The notes: generated by a model not told the origin, from the sequence alone. A DNA stretch of 64,000 nucleotides from DASRIA01 sp963816975 (GCA_963816975.1 CAWFMD010000004.1:124001-188000), one strand, 5' to 3'; shown: positions 36,666-46,040, counted from the stretch's first letter. Made by a program: numbers and translations.

Positions 36666-37781
36666 CTACAGCCAGCCCCGCTCTGAGGCGATCAGGACGG
36701 CTTGGGCGCGGTCGACTGCGCCGAGCTTGCCGTAGACGTTGTGCAGGTGGGTGCGGACGGTGCTCGTCGAAAGGCCGAGCTCCAGGGCGATCTGCTTGTA
36801 GACCTTGCCCTCGGCGAGCCGCTTCAGCACCTCCAGCTCGCGGTTCGAGAGCGGGCACGGTGTGACCGAGCGCTTGCGATCCGGCGGCGGGCCGGGTAGC
36901 TCGAACAGCACCTCGCGCAGGTCCTGCGGGCCGAGGCCGATGCGGCGCGCGACCGCGAGCAGCTGATCGGGGGCAATCGACTGCCCCTGAGCGTAGTGCG
37001 ACAGCATGTCGGCCAGGCGCACGAGCGCGGCCTCTCCGACAGCGTCCTCGGAGTGGTGGTGCTCGATCGCCGCGGCAAGCGGCTGGGGCAGCCCCCACCG
37101 GCGCGCCATGACGCCGCCCACGAGCGCGTGGTCGATGCCGAGCTCACGGCGCTCCACGTGGATGCGCTGCTCGGGCGTGCGCGCGGTGGTGTGGATCTGC
37201 GCCGGGTAGCCGGGGTAGGCCTGGACCAAGACGAGCTTGCCGATGTCGTGCAGGAGCGAGCTGACGAGCAGCTCGTCGCGCTCCGGGAAGTCGATGCGGG
37301 AGCAAAGCCTGTCGGCGGCGCGCTGCGTGGCGACCGCGTGCAGGCGGAAACGCTCGGGCGCCGCGTCCCACAGCGGAGTGCGCTCGAAGAAGTCGAAGGT
37401 CTTGGTGGCGCCGATCAGCGCCTCGACGCCGGCCGGCGTGAGCACCTCGATCGCCTCGGGGATGCCGCGCACGCGGCCGCGTCCGTCGGCCTGCTTGTTC
37501 GCGAGCCGCATCACGGAGATCACGAGCGCCACGTCGGACTCGATCGCAGCGACCATCTCGGTGACCGAGGGCTGGTCCTGGCTGACGAGCCGGAGCACTC
37601 TCTTGCGGGACTCCGCGAGGGCAGGGAACGCCTCGAGGGCCTCGAACGCGGCCGTCAGCCGTCGCCCATGGCCTTCGTTCTGCCTGCCGGTGGACAGCGA
37701 ACTGGCCGCGTCGCCCTTGAGCGCCGCGTCAATCGCTTGGCTTCCTGCCAAATCCCGCTTCCCTGCTGCACGTGTTGCCAT
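36666..37781 (-). CDS. HDOD-domain protein fused to a LuxR-type DNA-binding domain
   Basis: 371 residues. The HDOD domain (40-285) follows FPALAESRKRVLRL, SDVALVISVMRLAN, LLVSSLLHDIGKLVL and ELGIDHALVGGVMARRWGLP. The HD pair HDIGK is kept where many HDOD proteins lose it. The last 65 residues are a LuxR/GerE helix-turn-helix: LSNRELEVLKRLAEG, KQIALELGLSTSTVRTHLHN. A single protein thus links a signal-sensing fold with DNA binding. No sensor partner or cyclic-nucleotide enzyme is nearby. Confidence 0.88.
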   Translation of the reverse strand: MATRAAGKRDLAGSQAIDAALKGDAASSLSTGRQNEGHGRRLTAAFEALEAFPALAESRKRVLRLVSQDQPSVTEMVAAIESDVALVISVMRLANKQADGRGRVRGIPEAIEVLTPAGVEALIGATKTFDFFERTPLWDAAPERFRLHAVATQRAADRLCSRIDFPERDELLVSSLLHDIGKLVLVQAYPGYPAQIHTTARTPEQRIHVERRELGIDHALVGGVMARRWGLPQPLAAAIEHHHSEDAVGEAALVRLADMLSHYAQGQSIAPDQLLAVARRIGLGPQDLREVLFELPGPPPDRKRSVTPCPLSNRELEVLKRLAEGKVYKQIALELGLSTSTVRTHLHNVYGKLGAVDRAQAVLIASERGWL

Positions 37782-37850
37782 CGCTGACCCACCTATCGGC
37801 AGGAACGCCGCAGGAGTTGACGGTCAGTGCGAGTGGGCGTGAGCCGCGGG

Positions 37851-39227
37851 CTACGTCCGGCCCAGCGCGGCGTCCACCCGCCGCAGGGCCTCGTCACGCC
37901 CCAGGAGCGCCAGGCTCTCGAAGATCCCGGCCGAGACGGTCCTGCCCGTGAGCGCAACCCTGATGGGCTGGTAGACGGCTCCAGGCTTCGCTCCGGTGGC
38001 CTCCACCACCTGCTGGAGCGCCGCCTCGACGTGAGGCTCGTCGAAGGGCTCGACGTCCGCCAGCGCATCGCGGGCGCGCTGCAGCAGGTCGCGGGCGCCC
38101 TCCTTGCCCATCACCTTCTCCCAGGCCTTCTGATCGATCTCGATCGGCCCGAAGGCGAACCCCGTCAGGCGCGGCACCTCCGCGAGCGTCGAGACCTTGT
38201 CCTTGACCGCCGCGACCGCAAGCGCGAGGCGCGGGTCGTCCGCGCCGGGCACATCGCGCGCGCGCATCCAGCGGGCGACCCGGCGGGTCAGCTCGGCCGG
38301 ATCCAGCTCCCGGATGTAGTGGCCGTTCATCCACGAGAGCTTCTGCTCGTCGAAGACCGCGGGCGAGCGCGAGACGCGCTCCAGCGAGAACTTCTCGATC
38401 AATTCCGCGGTCGTGAAGAAGGTGGTCTCGGCGTCGTATCCCCAGCCCAGCAGGGCGAGGTAGTTGAGCACCGCCTCGGGCAGGTAGCCGATCTCGCGCA
38501 GCTCCTGCGCCGAGGCCGCGCCGTGGCGTTTCGAGAGCGGCTTGCCGTCGGTGCCGTGCAGCAGCGGCAGGTGCGCGTACACAGGGGGCTCGGCGCCCAG
38601 CGCGCGCAGCACCAGCAGCTGGCGCGCGGTGTTGGAGAGGTGGTCCTCGCCGCGCACCACGTGCGTGATGCCCATGTCGGTGTCGTCGACCGCGACCGCG
38701 AAGTTGTAGAGCGGCGTGCGGTCCGCGCGGGCGATCACGAAGTCGTCGAGCAGGCGGTGCTCGAACGCCGACTCGCCGCGGATCACGTCCCGCACGACGG
38801 CGTGGCCCTCGTCGGGCACGCGCAGCCGCACCGCCGCGCCCTCGGCTCCCTCCGGCGCCGGGGTGCCGCGGTAGCCGGTTCCTCCGGACGCCTCCTTGGC
38901 GGCCTTCACCTCGGCGGCGCCGGCGGTGTCCCAGTACGCCGCGCCGCTGCCAAGCAGCGCCTCCAGGTGCCGCGCGTACAGGTCCGCGCGCTCGGTCTGG
39001 CGCAGCGGCCCCTCGTCCCAGTCCAGGCCGAGCCATTGCAGCGCGTCCAGGATCTGATCGACCGCGGCGTCGGTCGAGCGTTCCCGGTCGGTGTCCTCGA
39101 GCCGCAGCACGAGCACGTTCTCGGGCGACTGACGCGCCAGCAGCCAGTTGTAGAGTGCCGTCCGCGCGCCGCCGATGTGGAGGAACCCCGTGGGGCTGGG
39201 CGCGAACCTGAATCGATGCCCGGACAT
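37851..39227 (-). CDS. gltX: glutamyl-tRNA synthetase
   Basis: 458-residue class I aminoacyl-tRNA synthetase charging tRNA(Glu). HIGH reads FLHIGGARTALYNWLL, the KMSKS equivalent is KPLSKRHGA, and the anticodon-binding helical domain fills the last 150 residues. The start ATG 39227 gives MSGHRFRFAPSPTGFL. With gatCAB in the window it also feeds Glu-tRNA(Gln) for transamidation. It diverges from nfo with only eight bases between start codons. Confidence 0.95.
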   Translation of the reverse strand: MSGHRFRFAPSPTGFLHIGGARTALYNWLLARQSPENVLVLRLEDTDRERSTDAAVDQILDALQWLGLDWDEGPLRQTERADLYARHLEALLGSGAAYWDTAGAAEVKAAKEASGGTGYRGTPAPEGAEGAAVRLRVPDEGHAVVRDVIRGESAFEHRLLDDFVIARADRTPLYNFAVAVDDTDMGITHVVRGEDHLSNTARQLLVLRALGAEPPVYAHLPLLHGTDGKPLSKRHGAASAQELREIGYLPEAVLNYLALLGWGYDAETTFFTTAELIEKFSLERVSRSPAVFDEQKLSWMNGHYIRELDPAELTRRVARWMRARDVPGADDPRLALAVAAVKDKVSTLAEVPRLTGFAFGPIEIDQKAWEKVMGKEGARDLLQRARDALADVEPFDEPHVEAALQQVVEATGAKPGAVYQPIRVALTGRTVSAGIFESLALLGRDEALRRVDAALGRT

Positions 39228-39235
39228 GGCGGCAG

Positions 39236-40093
39236 ATGCTAGTCGGCGCTCACGTCTCGACCGCGGGCGGGCTCGTGCGGGCGCTCGAACGTGCAGAGCA
39301 GCTTGGCGCCGAGTCGATGCAGATCTTTCACCAGAGCCCGCGGGCGTGGCGGCCGACGAAGTACTCGGCGGACGACTTCGCCGCTTTCCGCGGGCGGTTC
39401 GCACAGAGCCCGGTGCAGTCCGTCTACATCCACGCCGTTTACCTGATCAACGTGGCGAGCGACGACGCGGAGGTGCGCCGCAAGTCGCTGACCTCGCTGA
39501 CGCACGCGCTGGCGGTCGGCGACGGCATCGGCGCAAGCGGCGTGATCGTCCATCCCGGCAGCGGCAAGGGACAGGCGCCGGCCCCGACGTTCGAGCGACT
39601 GGGCAAGGGGATAACGGCCGCGCTGAAGGGCACGGACTCGACCCCGCTGCTGTTCGAGAACACCGCCGGCGCGGGTTTCACGATCGGGCGCACGTTCGAG
39701 GAGCTGGCGCGCGTGATCGAGGTGTCCGGCGGCGGGGCGCGGCTCGGCGTGTGCTTGGACTCGTGCCATCTGCTGGCGTCGGGTTACGAGGTGCGCGACA
39801 GGGCGGCCTTCAAGGCCGTGATCGACGACTACGATCGCGTGGTGGGACTCGACCGGCTGCGCGCGCTGCACCTGAACGACTCGCAGGTCGGGCTGGGAGC
39901 GAACGTCGACCGGCACGCAAACCTCGGCGAGGGCGAGTTGGGCGAGGCCGGCATCCGCGTATTCCTCGGCGAGCGGCGCTTCAAGGGGCTGCCGGTGCTG
40001 GTGGAGGTGCCGGGGCCCGACGGCCACGGCCCCGACAAGCGGCAGATCGACATCGCGAAGCGGCTACGAGGGCGGGGTCAGGTGCGGTCCTAG
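39236..40093 (+). CDS. nfo: deoxyribonuclease IV (endonuclease IV)
   Basis: AP endonuclease of base excision repair with a TIM-barrel and three-metal site. 285 residues: MLVGAHVSTAGGL, MQIFHQSPRAW, VSYIHA-equivalent SVYIHAVYLINVAS, VIVHPGSGKG, LLFENTAGAG, GVCLDSCHLLASGY and LHLNDSQ supply the metal ligands. The start lies eight bases from the divergent gltX start, so each promoter must lie inside the other gene. The 3' end overlaps the SGNH-like gene by 30 bases. Confidence 0.93.
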   Translation: MLVGAHVSTAGGLVRALERAEQLGAESMQIFHQSPRAWRPTKYSADDFAAFRGRFAQSPVQSVYIHAVYLINVASDDAEVRRKSLTSLTHALAVGDGIGASGVIVHPGSGKGQAPAPTFERLGKGITAALKGTDSTPLLFENTAGAGFTIGRTFEELARVIEVSGGGARLGVCLDSCHLLASGYEVRDRAAFKAVIDDYDRVVGLDRLRALHLNDSQVGLGANVDRHANLGEGELGEAGIRVFLGERRFKGLPVLVEVPGPDGHGPDKRQIDIAKRLRGRGQVRS

Positions 40094-40849
40094 CCGGTCC
40101 GCGATCAGCCGTACATACGGTTCGGGCGCGAGGTGATGGTCGACGGGGTCCTTGAGGAACGCGGGCGCGACCAGGCCGGTCGCGGGGTCCAGCGTGGGCG
40201 TGGTGATGTCGACGAACGCGAACACGCCCGCCCGCCGCTCCAGCTCCTGGTTGAAGCGCACGGTCAGGTCGGTGCGCTCCTGTTGCGAAACCGTCTCGCC
40301 CTCGCGGTGACTGGCCCGGGCGTCGCCGGTCGCCGGCGCGCTCAGCACGAACAGCGCCTCGAACCCCCGTGCGCGAACCCCGTCCAGGAACACCACGTAG
40401 TTCTCGATGCTCGTCTGCATGAGATCCTCGACGGAGTCACCGCGCTTTTCCGCGCGCTGCCAGATCATGTATCCACAGTCGACTTCGCCCAGCTGGAAGA
40501 CGAGCTGCTGCCACGTCCGGGCGAGCTCGATGCGGCGCTGAAACATGTACAGCGCGTTGGTCTGCGAGCGCGGGTTCGTCAGGCCGCGGGCCGTGGCGCC
40601 GATCACACTGCACGTGTCGACCCAGGCGTGCGCCATGGGCGGGGCTGCGTGCTCGGGTGCAAGCCCGGCGGCGATCTCGCGCACGTGGCTGTCGCCAATG
40701 CAGATCACGTGAGCACGACCGGTGGAGCGCGCGTGCGCTGCGGAGTTGAACTCCTCGCCGAGCGCGGCGTGACGCCTCTCCAGCAGGGCGAGGCGCCGGG
40801 CCTTCACCTCAGCCGGGTCCTCCCGCATGGCCCGGTTGTCCGCCTGCAT
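40064..40849 (-). CDS. SGNH/GDSL-like protein
   Basis: 261 residues from ATG 40849. The opening VICIGDSHVREIA fits block I (GDS), FQLGEVDCGYMIW fits block III, and DPVDHHLAPEPYV near the end fits the catalytic Asp-x-x-His. Such enzymes are esterases, lipases or acyltransferases; here no signal peptide is seen, so it is probably cytoplasmic. Convergent with nfo. Substrate unknown. Confidence 0.68.
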   Translation of the reverse strand: MQADNRAMREDPAEVKARRLALLERRHAALGEEFNSAAHARSTGRAHVICIGDSHVREIAAGLAPEHAAPPMAHAWVDTCSVIGATARGLTNPRSQTNALYMFQRRIELARTWQQLVFQLGEVDCGYMIWQRAEKRGDSVEDLMQTSIENYVVFLDGVRARGFEALFVLSAPATGDARASHREGETVSQQERTDLTVRFNQELERRAGVFAFVDITTPTLDPATGLVAPAFLKDPVDHHLAPEPYVRLIADRLGPHLTPPS

Positions 40850-40871
40850 CAGGTGAGGCAGGTGTGAGCGC

Positions 40872-41267
40872 TCAGACGCGGTCGCGCAGGTCGAACGCGC
40901 GGTAGCCGCCGGGGTCGCCCTCGGCAGTGTCGAAGAAGCGCGGGTTCACGCAGTCGAACGCGGCGCCGTTGCCCTCATAGGAGCGCTCGACCGAGAACGG
41001 GCACATCGGGAGCGGCTCGCGCTTGGCCTTGACGCCGCCGTAGCCCGCGCGCGTGCGCTCCGCGTGATGAAAGATCTCGACGTCGATCTCCGCATCGAAC
41101 ACCTTCTGCAGGCAGCCCATGTAGCTGCGCCCGGTGCGCTCGTCGTCGTATGTGTAGAGGAACGGGCAGTTGGCCTCGATGCAGCCGCGCGGCTCGATCG
41201 TCTTGTCGCAGAACGCGCAACACTGCCGGCACTCGGTTGCCTGCTTGGTCTTTGACCTGACTGCCAT
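40872..41267 (-). CDS. Cys-rich putative metal-binding protein
   Basis: 131 residues from ATG 41267. The N-terminal 50 residues hold clustered cysteines, CRQCCAFCDKTI, RGCIEANC and MGCLQ, which could bind zinc or an iron-sulfur cluster. The middle has FHHAERTRAGYGG, and further cysteines appear in MCPF and DCVNP. No family is recognised with certainty. It lies 66 bases downstream of dnaE and may be cotranscribed. Confidence 0.68.
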   Translation of the reverse strand: MAVRSKTKQATECRQCCAFCDKTIEPRGCIEANCPFLYTYDDERTGRSYMGCLQKVFDAEIDVEIFHHAERTRAGYGGVKAKREPLPMCPFSVERSYEGNGAAFDCVNPRFFDTAEGDPGGYRAFDLRDRV

Positions 41268-41333
41268 GGCGGCAAGTGTACCCACGTTCGCACCCCCCGC
41301 TCAACGTATGTCCAGGCGGGCAGCGGAGAACGT

Positions 41334-44300
41334 TTAGGCGACCAGTGCCTCCGGGCCGAGCAGCTCGTCGAGCTCGGCGCGCAGGCTGCCCGACATGGCG
41401 ATCCGGTAGCTCGGCCCGAACCGCAGCCGCCGGGGGCCGGCGCCCGTTCCCATCTCGAGCAACACATCCGTCTGACCAGGGAAATGCTCGAGCAGCGCCT
41501 TCAGCTCGGCAATCAGGTGCTCGTCGCAGGTCTGCGCGTCGACCTTGATCACGACGGGCCCGGCGGCCGCCGGGCCGCGGCGCGCACGGCGTCCCGCGTC
41601 GAGGTCGAGGGGCGGCGGAGCGCCGGCCGCCGCGATGTCTTCCGCGCTCGGCTCGAACGGCTCGATCTCCTGCACCACGAGCTTCGTCTCGCCGCGCTCC
41701 TTGTGGTCGAGACGGCCCCGCACGATCACGCGCTTGTCGACCGCCACGTGCGACTCGTTCGCCGCGTACGCGGAGTTGAAGATCAGCACCTCGATCTGGC
41801 CCTCGAGGTCGTCGAGCGTCGCGAACATCATCGGCTCGCCCGACTTCGTGCGAATGCGCTTGGCCTGCACGATCAACCCGCCGACCGTCACCCATGCGCC
41901 GTCGGGCTTCGACGAGACTTCGCCGAGCGAGCAGTCGGTGCGCGCGCGCAGCAGGTGGCGCACCTCGCTCAGCGGGTGGCTGGACAGGAAGATGCCGAGC
42001 GTCTCCTTCTCCATCGCGAGCAGCTCGACGCCGTCGAACTCCTCGGCCGGCAGCGGTGGGTAGTGGGCGGTCGCGGGCGTGCTCGCAGCCGCCCCCGCGG
42101 GATCGAGGTCGAAGATCGAGCCCTGGCCCGAAAGTGCGTCCTCCTGTGCCTTCGCACCGGCGCCCTGGGCCTGGGGCAGCACCGTCAGCATCCCCTTGCG
42201 CGTGCCGCCCGTGGAGTCGAGCGCGCCGCACTTGATCAGGCTCTCGATCGCCTTCTTGTTGACCGTGCGGCAGTCGACCCGCGCGCAGAAGTCCCAGATC
42301 GACGTGAACTCTCCCCCGGCCTGGCGCGCCTCGAGGATCTTCTCGACGGCCGCGTAGCCGACGTTCTTGACCGCGTCGAGGCCGAAGCGGATGTCGCCCT
42401 CGACGACGACGAAGTCGTGGCCGGACATGTTCACGTCGGGCGGCAGCACCTTGATCTCCATCTCCTCGCAGCGCGAGACGAAGAACGGCACCTTGTCCTT
42501 GGTGGACATCACGCTCGAGATCAGCGCCGCCATGTACTCGGCGGGATAGTTCGCCTTCAGGTATGCGGTCCGGTACGCGATCAGGCCGTAGCAGGCGGCG
42601 TGCGAGCGGTTGAACGAGTAGTCGGCGGCCGACTCCATCAGGCCCCAGAGCTGGTTCGCGACCGAGGCGTTCGTGCCGCCCTCGCGGCAGCCCTCCACGA
42701 AGTCCTGCTTGAGCGTCGCCATCAGCGCGCGCTCCTTCTTGCCGATCGCGCGGCGCAGCGTGTCCGCCTTGGGGCCCGGGAAGCCGGCGAGTCGCGCGCG
42801 ATCTGCATCAGCTGCTCCTGGTAGACCGCGATGCCGTACGTGTGCTCGGTGATCGGCTTCAGGCGCTCGTCGACGTAGCGGACGGTGGCCGGATCGCGCT
42901 TGCCGCGTGCGTAGTCCTTGATGAAGCGCATCGGGCCGGGGCGATAGAGCGCCACGAGCGCGACGATGTCGCCGAACTCGGTCGGCCCGACCTCGCGCAG
43001 CGCGTCCTGCATGCCCTCGGACTCCAGCTGGAACACGCCGACCGAGTCGCCGCGCGCGAGCATCTCGTAGGTCTTGGGGTCGTCGAGTGGCAGGTTGGTG
43101 AGGTCGATCGCCTGCCCGCCGGAGCGTTCGATGATCGCGACGGCGTTCTCGAGCACGTCGAGCGTGCGCAGACCGAGGAAGTCCATCTTCAGCAGCCCGA
43201 TCTCCTCGATCGGCTTCATCGAGTACTGCGTGACCGTCTTGTACACGCGCGGGGGCTTTCCCCCCCTCGGCGGCTTCGCCGCCTCCCCCCGCGTTCGGGT
43301 TGACGATCTCCACGGCGCCCCGGTCCTCCGCGAGCTGGAGCGGCACGATCTCGGTCAGCGGCCGGTCGGCGATCACGACCGCGGCGGCATGGATGGAGTT
43401 GTTGCGCACGATCCCCTCGAGGCCGCGTGCCACGTCGACGACCTGCTGCGCCTGGGGCTCGGTGTCGTATGCCTTGCGCAAATCGGTGCCCGGCGCCATG
43501 CACTCTTCAAAGCTCGGGGTCCGGCCCATGATCGGCTCGGGGATCAGCTTCGCGAGCCGATCGCCGGTCGCGTAGTCGACGCCGAGCACGCGGGCCGCGT
43601 CGCGCGTCGCGGCGCGCGGCTTCATCTTGCCGAAGGTGATGATCTGCGCGACCGCGTCGCGGCCGTACTTGTCCTGCACGTAGCGGATCACGCGCTCGCG
43701 GCCCCGGATCGAGAAGTCGATGTCGATGTCGGGCATCGTCTTGCGCTCGGCGTTCAGGAAGCGCTCGAACAGCAGGTCCATGTCCAGCGGGTCGACGTCG
43801 GTGATCCGCAGGACGTAGCTGACGATCGAGCCCGCCGCCGATCCGCGGCCGGGGCCGACGGCGATGCCGTTGTCCTTCGCGTACTTGACGAAGTCCCACA
43901 CGATCAGGAAGTACGACTCGAACCCCATGTCCTCGATCACGGCAAGCTCTGTCTCCAGCCGCTCCAAAGCGGCGGCCGACGGCGGGTCGCCGTAGCGCTC
44001 GCGCAGCCCCTGCTCGGTCAGCCGCCGCAGGTACGCGGTCGGCGTGGAGCCGTCGGGCGTCGGGTACGTGGGGAGCATCATGCGGTCGAGCTGCAGCTCG
44101 ATGTCGCAGCGCTCCGCGATCTCGAGCGACGTGGGCACCGCCTCGGGCCACTGGGCGAAGGACTCCGCCATCTCCGCCGGGCTCTTCAGGTAGAACTCGT
44201 TCGTGTCGAAGCGCAGCTTCGGCTGCGCGAGCGTCGACTTCGTCTGCACGCACAGCAGCGCGGAGTGCGTGGAGTAGTCCTCGCGGCGCAGGTAGTGCAC

Positions 44301-44921
44301 GTCCGCGGTGCCGACCAGCGGCCGGCCCAGCTCCCGCGCGATTCGCACGATGCCCTCGTTTGCGCGGTCCTGCTCGGGGATCTTGTTGTTCTGGACCTCG
44401 AAGTAGACGTTGTCCGCGCCGAACACCCCCAGCAACTCGTCGGCGTGGGCGCGCGCCTCCTGCTCGCGCTCCTGCACGATGCGCTGGCAGAAGCGCGACT
44501 GGAGGCAGCCGCTGAGCGCGATCACGCCCTCGCAGTGGCGGTCGAGCAACTCCATGTCGACGTTCGCCTGGCCGCGCCGGAACCCGTCGAGGTAGCCCAG
44601 CGACGACAGCTTGATCAGGTTCTGGAACCCTGCCTCGTTGCGCGCCAGCAGGGTCAGGTGGTTGCGCTCGTAGCGAACCTTCTCGCGGTCGTGGCGGTTC
44701 TCGCAGAGATACGCCTCGAGCCCCAGGATCGGCTTCACGTCGTGCTTGCGGCACGCCTTGTAGAACTCGACGGCCCCGTTCAGGACGCCGTGGTCCGTGA
44801 GCCCCAGGGCGGGCATGCCCAGCTCGGCGCAGCGGGCTGCGAGGGCGTCGATCTTGCACGCGCCGTCGAGCAGCGAGTACTCGGAGTGGACGTGCAGGTG
44901 GACGGCGTCAGGCGTGCTCAC
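41334..44921 (-). CDS. dnaE: DNA polymerase III alpha subunit, two compensating frameshifts
   Basis: Replicative polymerase, 1195 residues after correction. PHP domain: VHLHVHSEYSLLDGACK and LTDHGVLNG. Catalytic palm: GPGRGSAAGS and PDIDIDFSIRGRERVI with two Asp ligands. Helix-hairpin-helix and OB domains follow (LIVQAKRIR, GRLDHKERGETKLVVQ). One base is extra in a run of seven C at 43260-43266; removing it joins EGGKPPRVYKT. One base is missing near 42793; adding a C joins QIARDLAGFPGPKAD. The two cancel, so the outer frame has no stop. An inserted low-complexity stretch between these points is treated separately. Confidence 0.95.
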   Translation of the reverse strand: MSTPDAVHLHVHSEYSLLDGACKIDALAARCAELGMPALGLTDHGVLNGAVEFYKACRKHDVKPILGLEAYLCENRHDREKVRYERNHLTLLARNEAGFQNLIKLSSLGYLDGFRRGQANVDMELLDRHCEGVIALSGCLQSRFCQRIVQEREQEARAHADELLGVFGADNVYFEVQNNKIPEQDRANEGIVRIARELGRPLVGTADVHYLRREDYSTHSALLCVQTKSTLAQPKLRFDTNEFYLKSPAEMAESFAQWPEAVPTSLEIAERCDIELQLDRMMLPTYPTPDGSTPTAYLRRLTEQGLRERYGDPPSAAALERLETELAVIEDMGFESYFLIVWDFVKYAKDNGIAVGPGRGSAAGSIVSYVLRITDVDPLDMDLLFERFLNAERKTMPDIDIDFSIRGRERVIRYVQDKYGRDAVAQIITFGKMKPRAATRDAARVLGVDYATGDRLAKLIPEPIMGRTPSFEECMAPGTDLRKAYDTEPQAQQVVDVARGLEGIVRNNSIHAAAVVIADRPLTEIVPLQLAEDRGAVEIVNPNAGGGGEAAEGGKAPARVQDGHAVLDEADRGDRAAEDGLPRSAHARRARERRRDHRTLRRAGDRPHQPATRRPQDLRDARARRLGRRVPAGVRGHAGRAARGRADRVRRHRRARGALSPRPDALHQGLRTRQARSGHRPLRRRAPEADHRAHVRHRGLPGAADADRARLAGFPGPKADTLRRAIGKKERALMATLKQDFVEGCREGGTNASVANQLWGLMESAADYSFNRSHAACYGLIAYRTAYLKANYPAEYMAALISSVMSTKDKVPFFVSRCEEMEIKVLPPDVNMSGHDFVVVEGDIRFGLDAVKNVGYAAVEKILEARQAGGEFTSIWDFCARVDCRTVNKKAIESLIKCGALDSTGGTRKGMLTVLPQAQGAGAKAQEDALSGQGSIFDLDPAGAAASTPATAHYPPLPAEEFDGVELLAMEKETLGIFLSSHPLSEVRHLLRARTDCSLGEVSSKPDGAWVTVGGLIVQAKRIRTKSGEPMMFATLDDLEGQIEVLIFNSAYAANESHVAVDKRVIVRGRLDHKERGETKLVVQEIEPFEPSAEDIAAAGAPPPLDLDAGRRARRGPAAAGPVVIKVDAQTCDEHLIAELKALLEHFPGQTDVLLEMGTGAGPRRLRFGPSYRIAMSGSLRAELDELLGPEALVA
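43251..43283. repeat. two short GC hairpins inside dnaE
   Basis: Within dnaE two adjacent inverted repeats occur: GGGGG/CCCCC (43251-43266 region, with CTTT loop) and GGCGGC/GCCGCC around TTC (43269-43283). They encode a low-complexity segment NPNAGGGGEAAEGGKP that lies between IVPLQL and the VYKTVTQYS segment. The location is where related polymerases usually have a short loop, so the DNA may be a small palindromic insertion. Confidence 0.6.
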
Positions 44922-45236
44922 GGGCCGTGAAGTGTAGGGGCGAGGGGTGACGCCAGCGGGTGCCTGACGAGCGCGAAATGCGTCTGATCGGTGCGTTATC
45001 GCGCGCGTTGCGAGCGAATCCCCCGGAGGCCGGGAGCGCCAGGTTCCGGCCGGTGCAAGCCGCTGCCCGCGCCGCTCGGCAGATTGAGCTGCGGTTAAGG
45101 GCCTCGCGGACCGGTGCGGCGATCGCCGTTAAGCCCGTGTTGAGGCCGTTTCCCTTCCGGCGGGCCGTGTTAGGGCTGAGAGGTACGCCCCGACCGCCGG
45201 GGGCGACGTCCACGCATCGAAACAGGAGGTACACGC
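44922..45236. other. intergenic region upstream of a secreted protein gene
   Basis: 315 bases between the divergent starts of dnaE and the secreted protein gene at 45237. A ribosome site AGGAGG lies eight bases before that start. It should hold both promoters, but I cannot fix -35 or -10 boxes with confidence; no RNA gene, riboswitch or repeat is recognised. Confidence 0.6.
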
Positions 45237-46019
45237 ATGCTGAACATGATCCGCCGGCGCGCCGGCGCCCAGGCCGGGCCGGGGCGCTACGTGGTCTGGA
45301 GCGCACTCGTCCTGGCACTGCTGGTGGCCCCCCTGGCCCTGGCGTCGGGGGAGGGTGACCCGATCGAGGGCGGGAAGCGCAACCCCAGCGCCAACAAGAG
45401 CGCCGCGCTCACCCGTGAGACCCAGATCCTGACCGAGAACGGGACCTACGGCACCCGCCAGTCGAACAAGAAGCAGGGCGACGGCGGCGGCGCGATCTAC
45501 GGTTGCCGCTCGGCGCCGGGCCGTGAGCCGTGCGTGCGCGCGAACAACCTGGAGAACGGGCGCGCATTCGAGTTCGCGGTCTCGAAGGGCACGGAGGGTG
45601 GCTTCATCGACGTCGGCACAGGCCCCGTGAACGCCAAGGCGGTGCCGTTCAACACGAACGCCGCGGCGCGCGTGGCGAACCTCAACGCCGACCGCGTCGA
45701 CGACCTGCACGCGAGCGAGATCGTGGCGCAGGCCAAGGACCTGTGGGCCGTGGTCGCGGCCGACGGCGCGCTGCCTCGCAAGAACGCGGCCACCGCCGCA
45801 GCCAAGCTCGGCACCGGCGAGTACGAGGTCGTGTTCGACCGCGACGTGACGGCGTGCGCCTACAACGTCACGCTGGGCTCGACGGACACCACCGAGGCTC
45901 CTGCGGGAGAGGCCGGTGCTTCACAGCGGACCGGCAACGCCAAGGCGGTCGCGGTCGTGACGCGCGACAGCGCAGGTACGAAGGCCGACCGGCCGTTCCA
46001 CCTGACCGTCAACTGCTAG
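45237..46019 (+). CDS. secreted protein of unknown function
   Basis: 260 residues from ATG 45237, with AGGAGG eight bases ahead. A signal peptide (VVWSALVLALLVAPLALASG) precedes a Gly/Asn-rich mature protein. The motif GAIYGCRSAPGREPCVRANN and a repeated VFDRDVTACAYNVTLG near the C-terminus contain Cys residues that may pair. The end VTRDSAGTKADRPFHLTVNC is Cys-terminated. Family unknown; monocistronic with a strong terminator after it. Confidence 0.78.
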   Translation: MLNMIRRRAGAQAGPGRYVVWSALVLALLVAPLALASGEGDPIEGGKRNPSANKSAALTRETQILTENGTYGTRQSNKKQGDGGGAIYGCRSAPGREPCVRANNLENGRAFEFAVSKGTEGGFIDVGTGPVNAKAVPFNTNAAARVANLNADRVDDLHASEIVAQAKDLWAVVAADGALPRKNAATAAAKLGTGEYEVVFDRDVTACAYNVTLGSTDTTEAPAGEAGASQRTGNAKAVAVVTRDSAGTKADRPFHLTVNC

Positions 46020-46040
46020 GGCGGCCCGTCCGCACCTAGT

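Noticed and set aside
43074..44930. 618-codon plus-strand open frame opposite dnaE
   Set aside because: Antisense shadow; low-complexity Arg/Val/Leu/Asp protein, with PHP and palm motifs on the minus strand.
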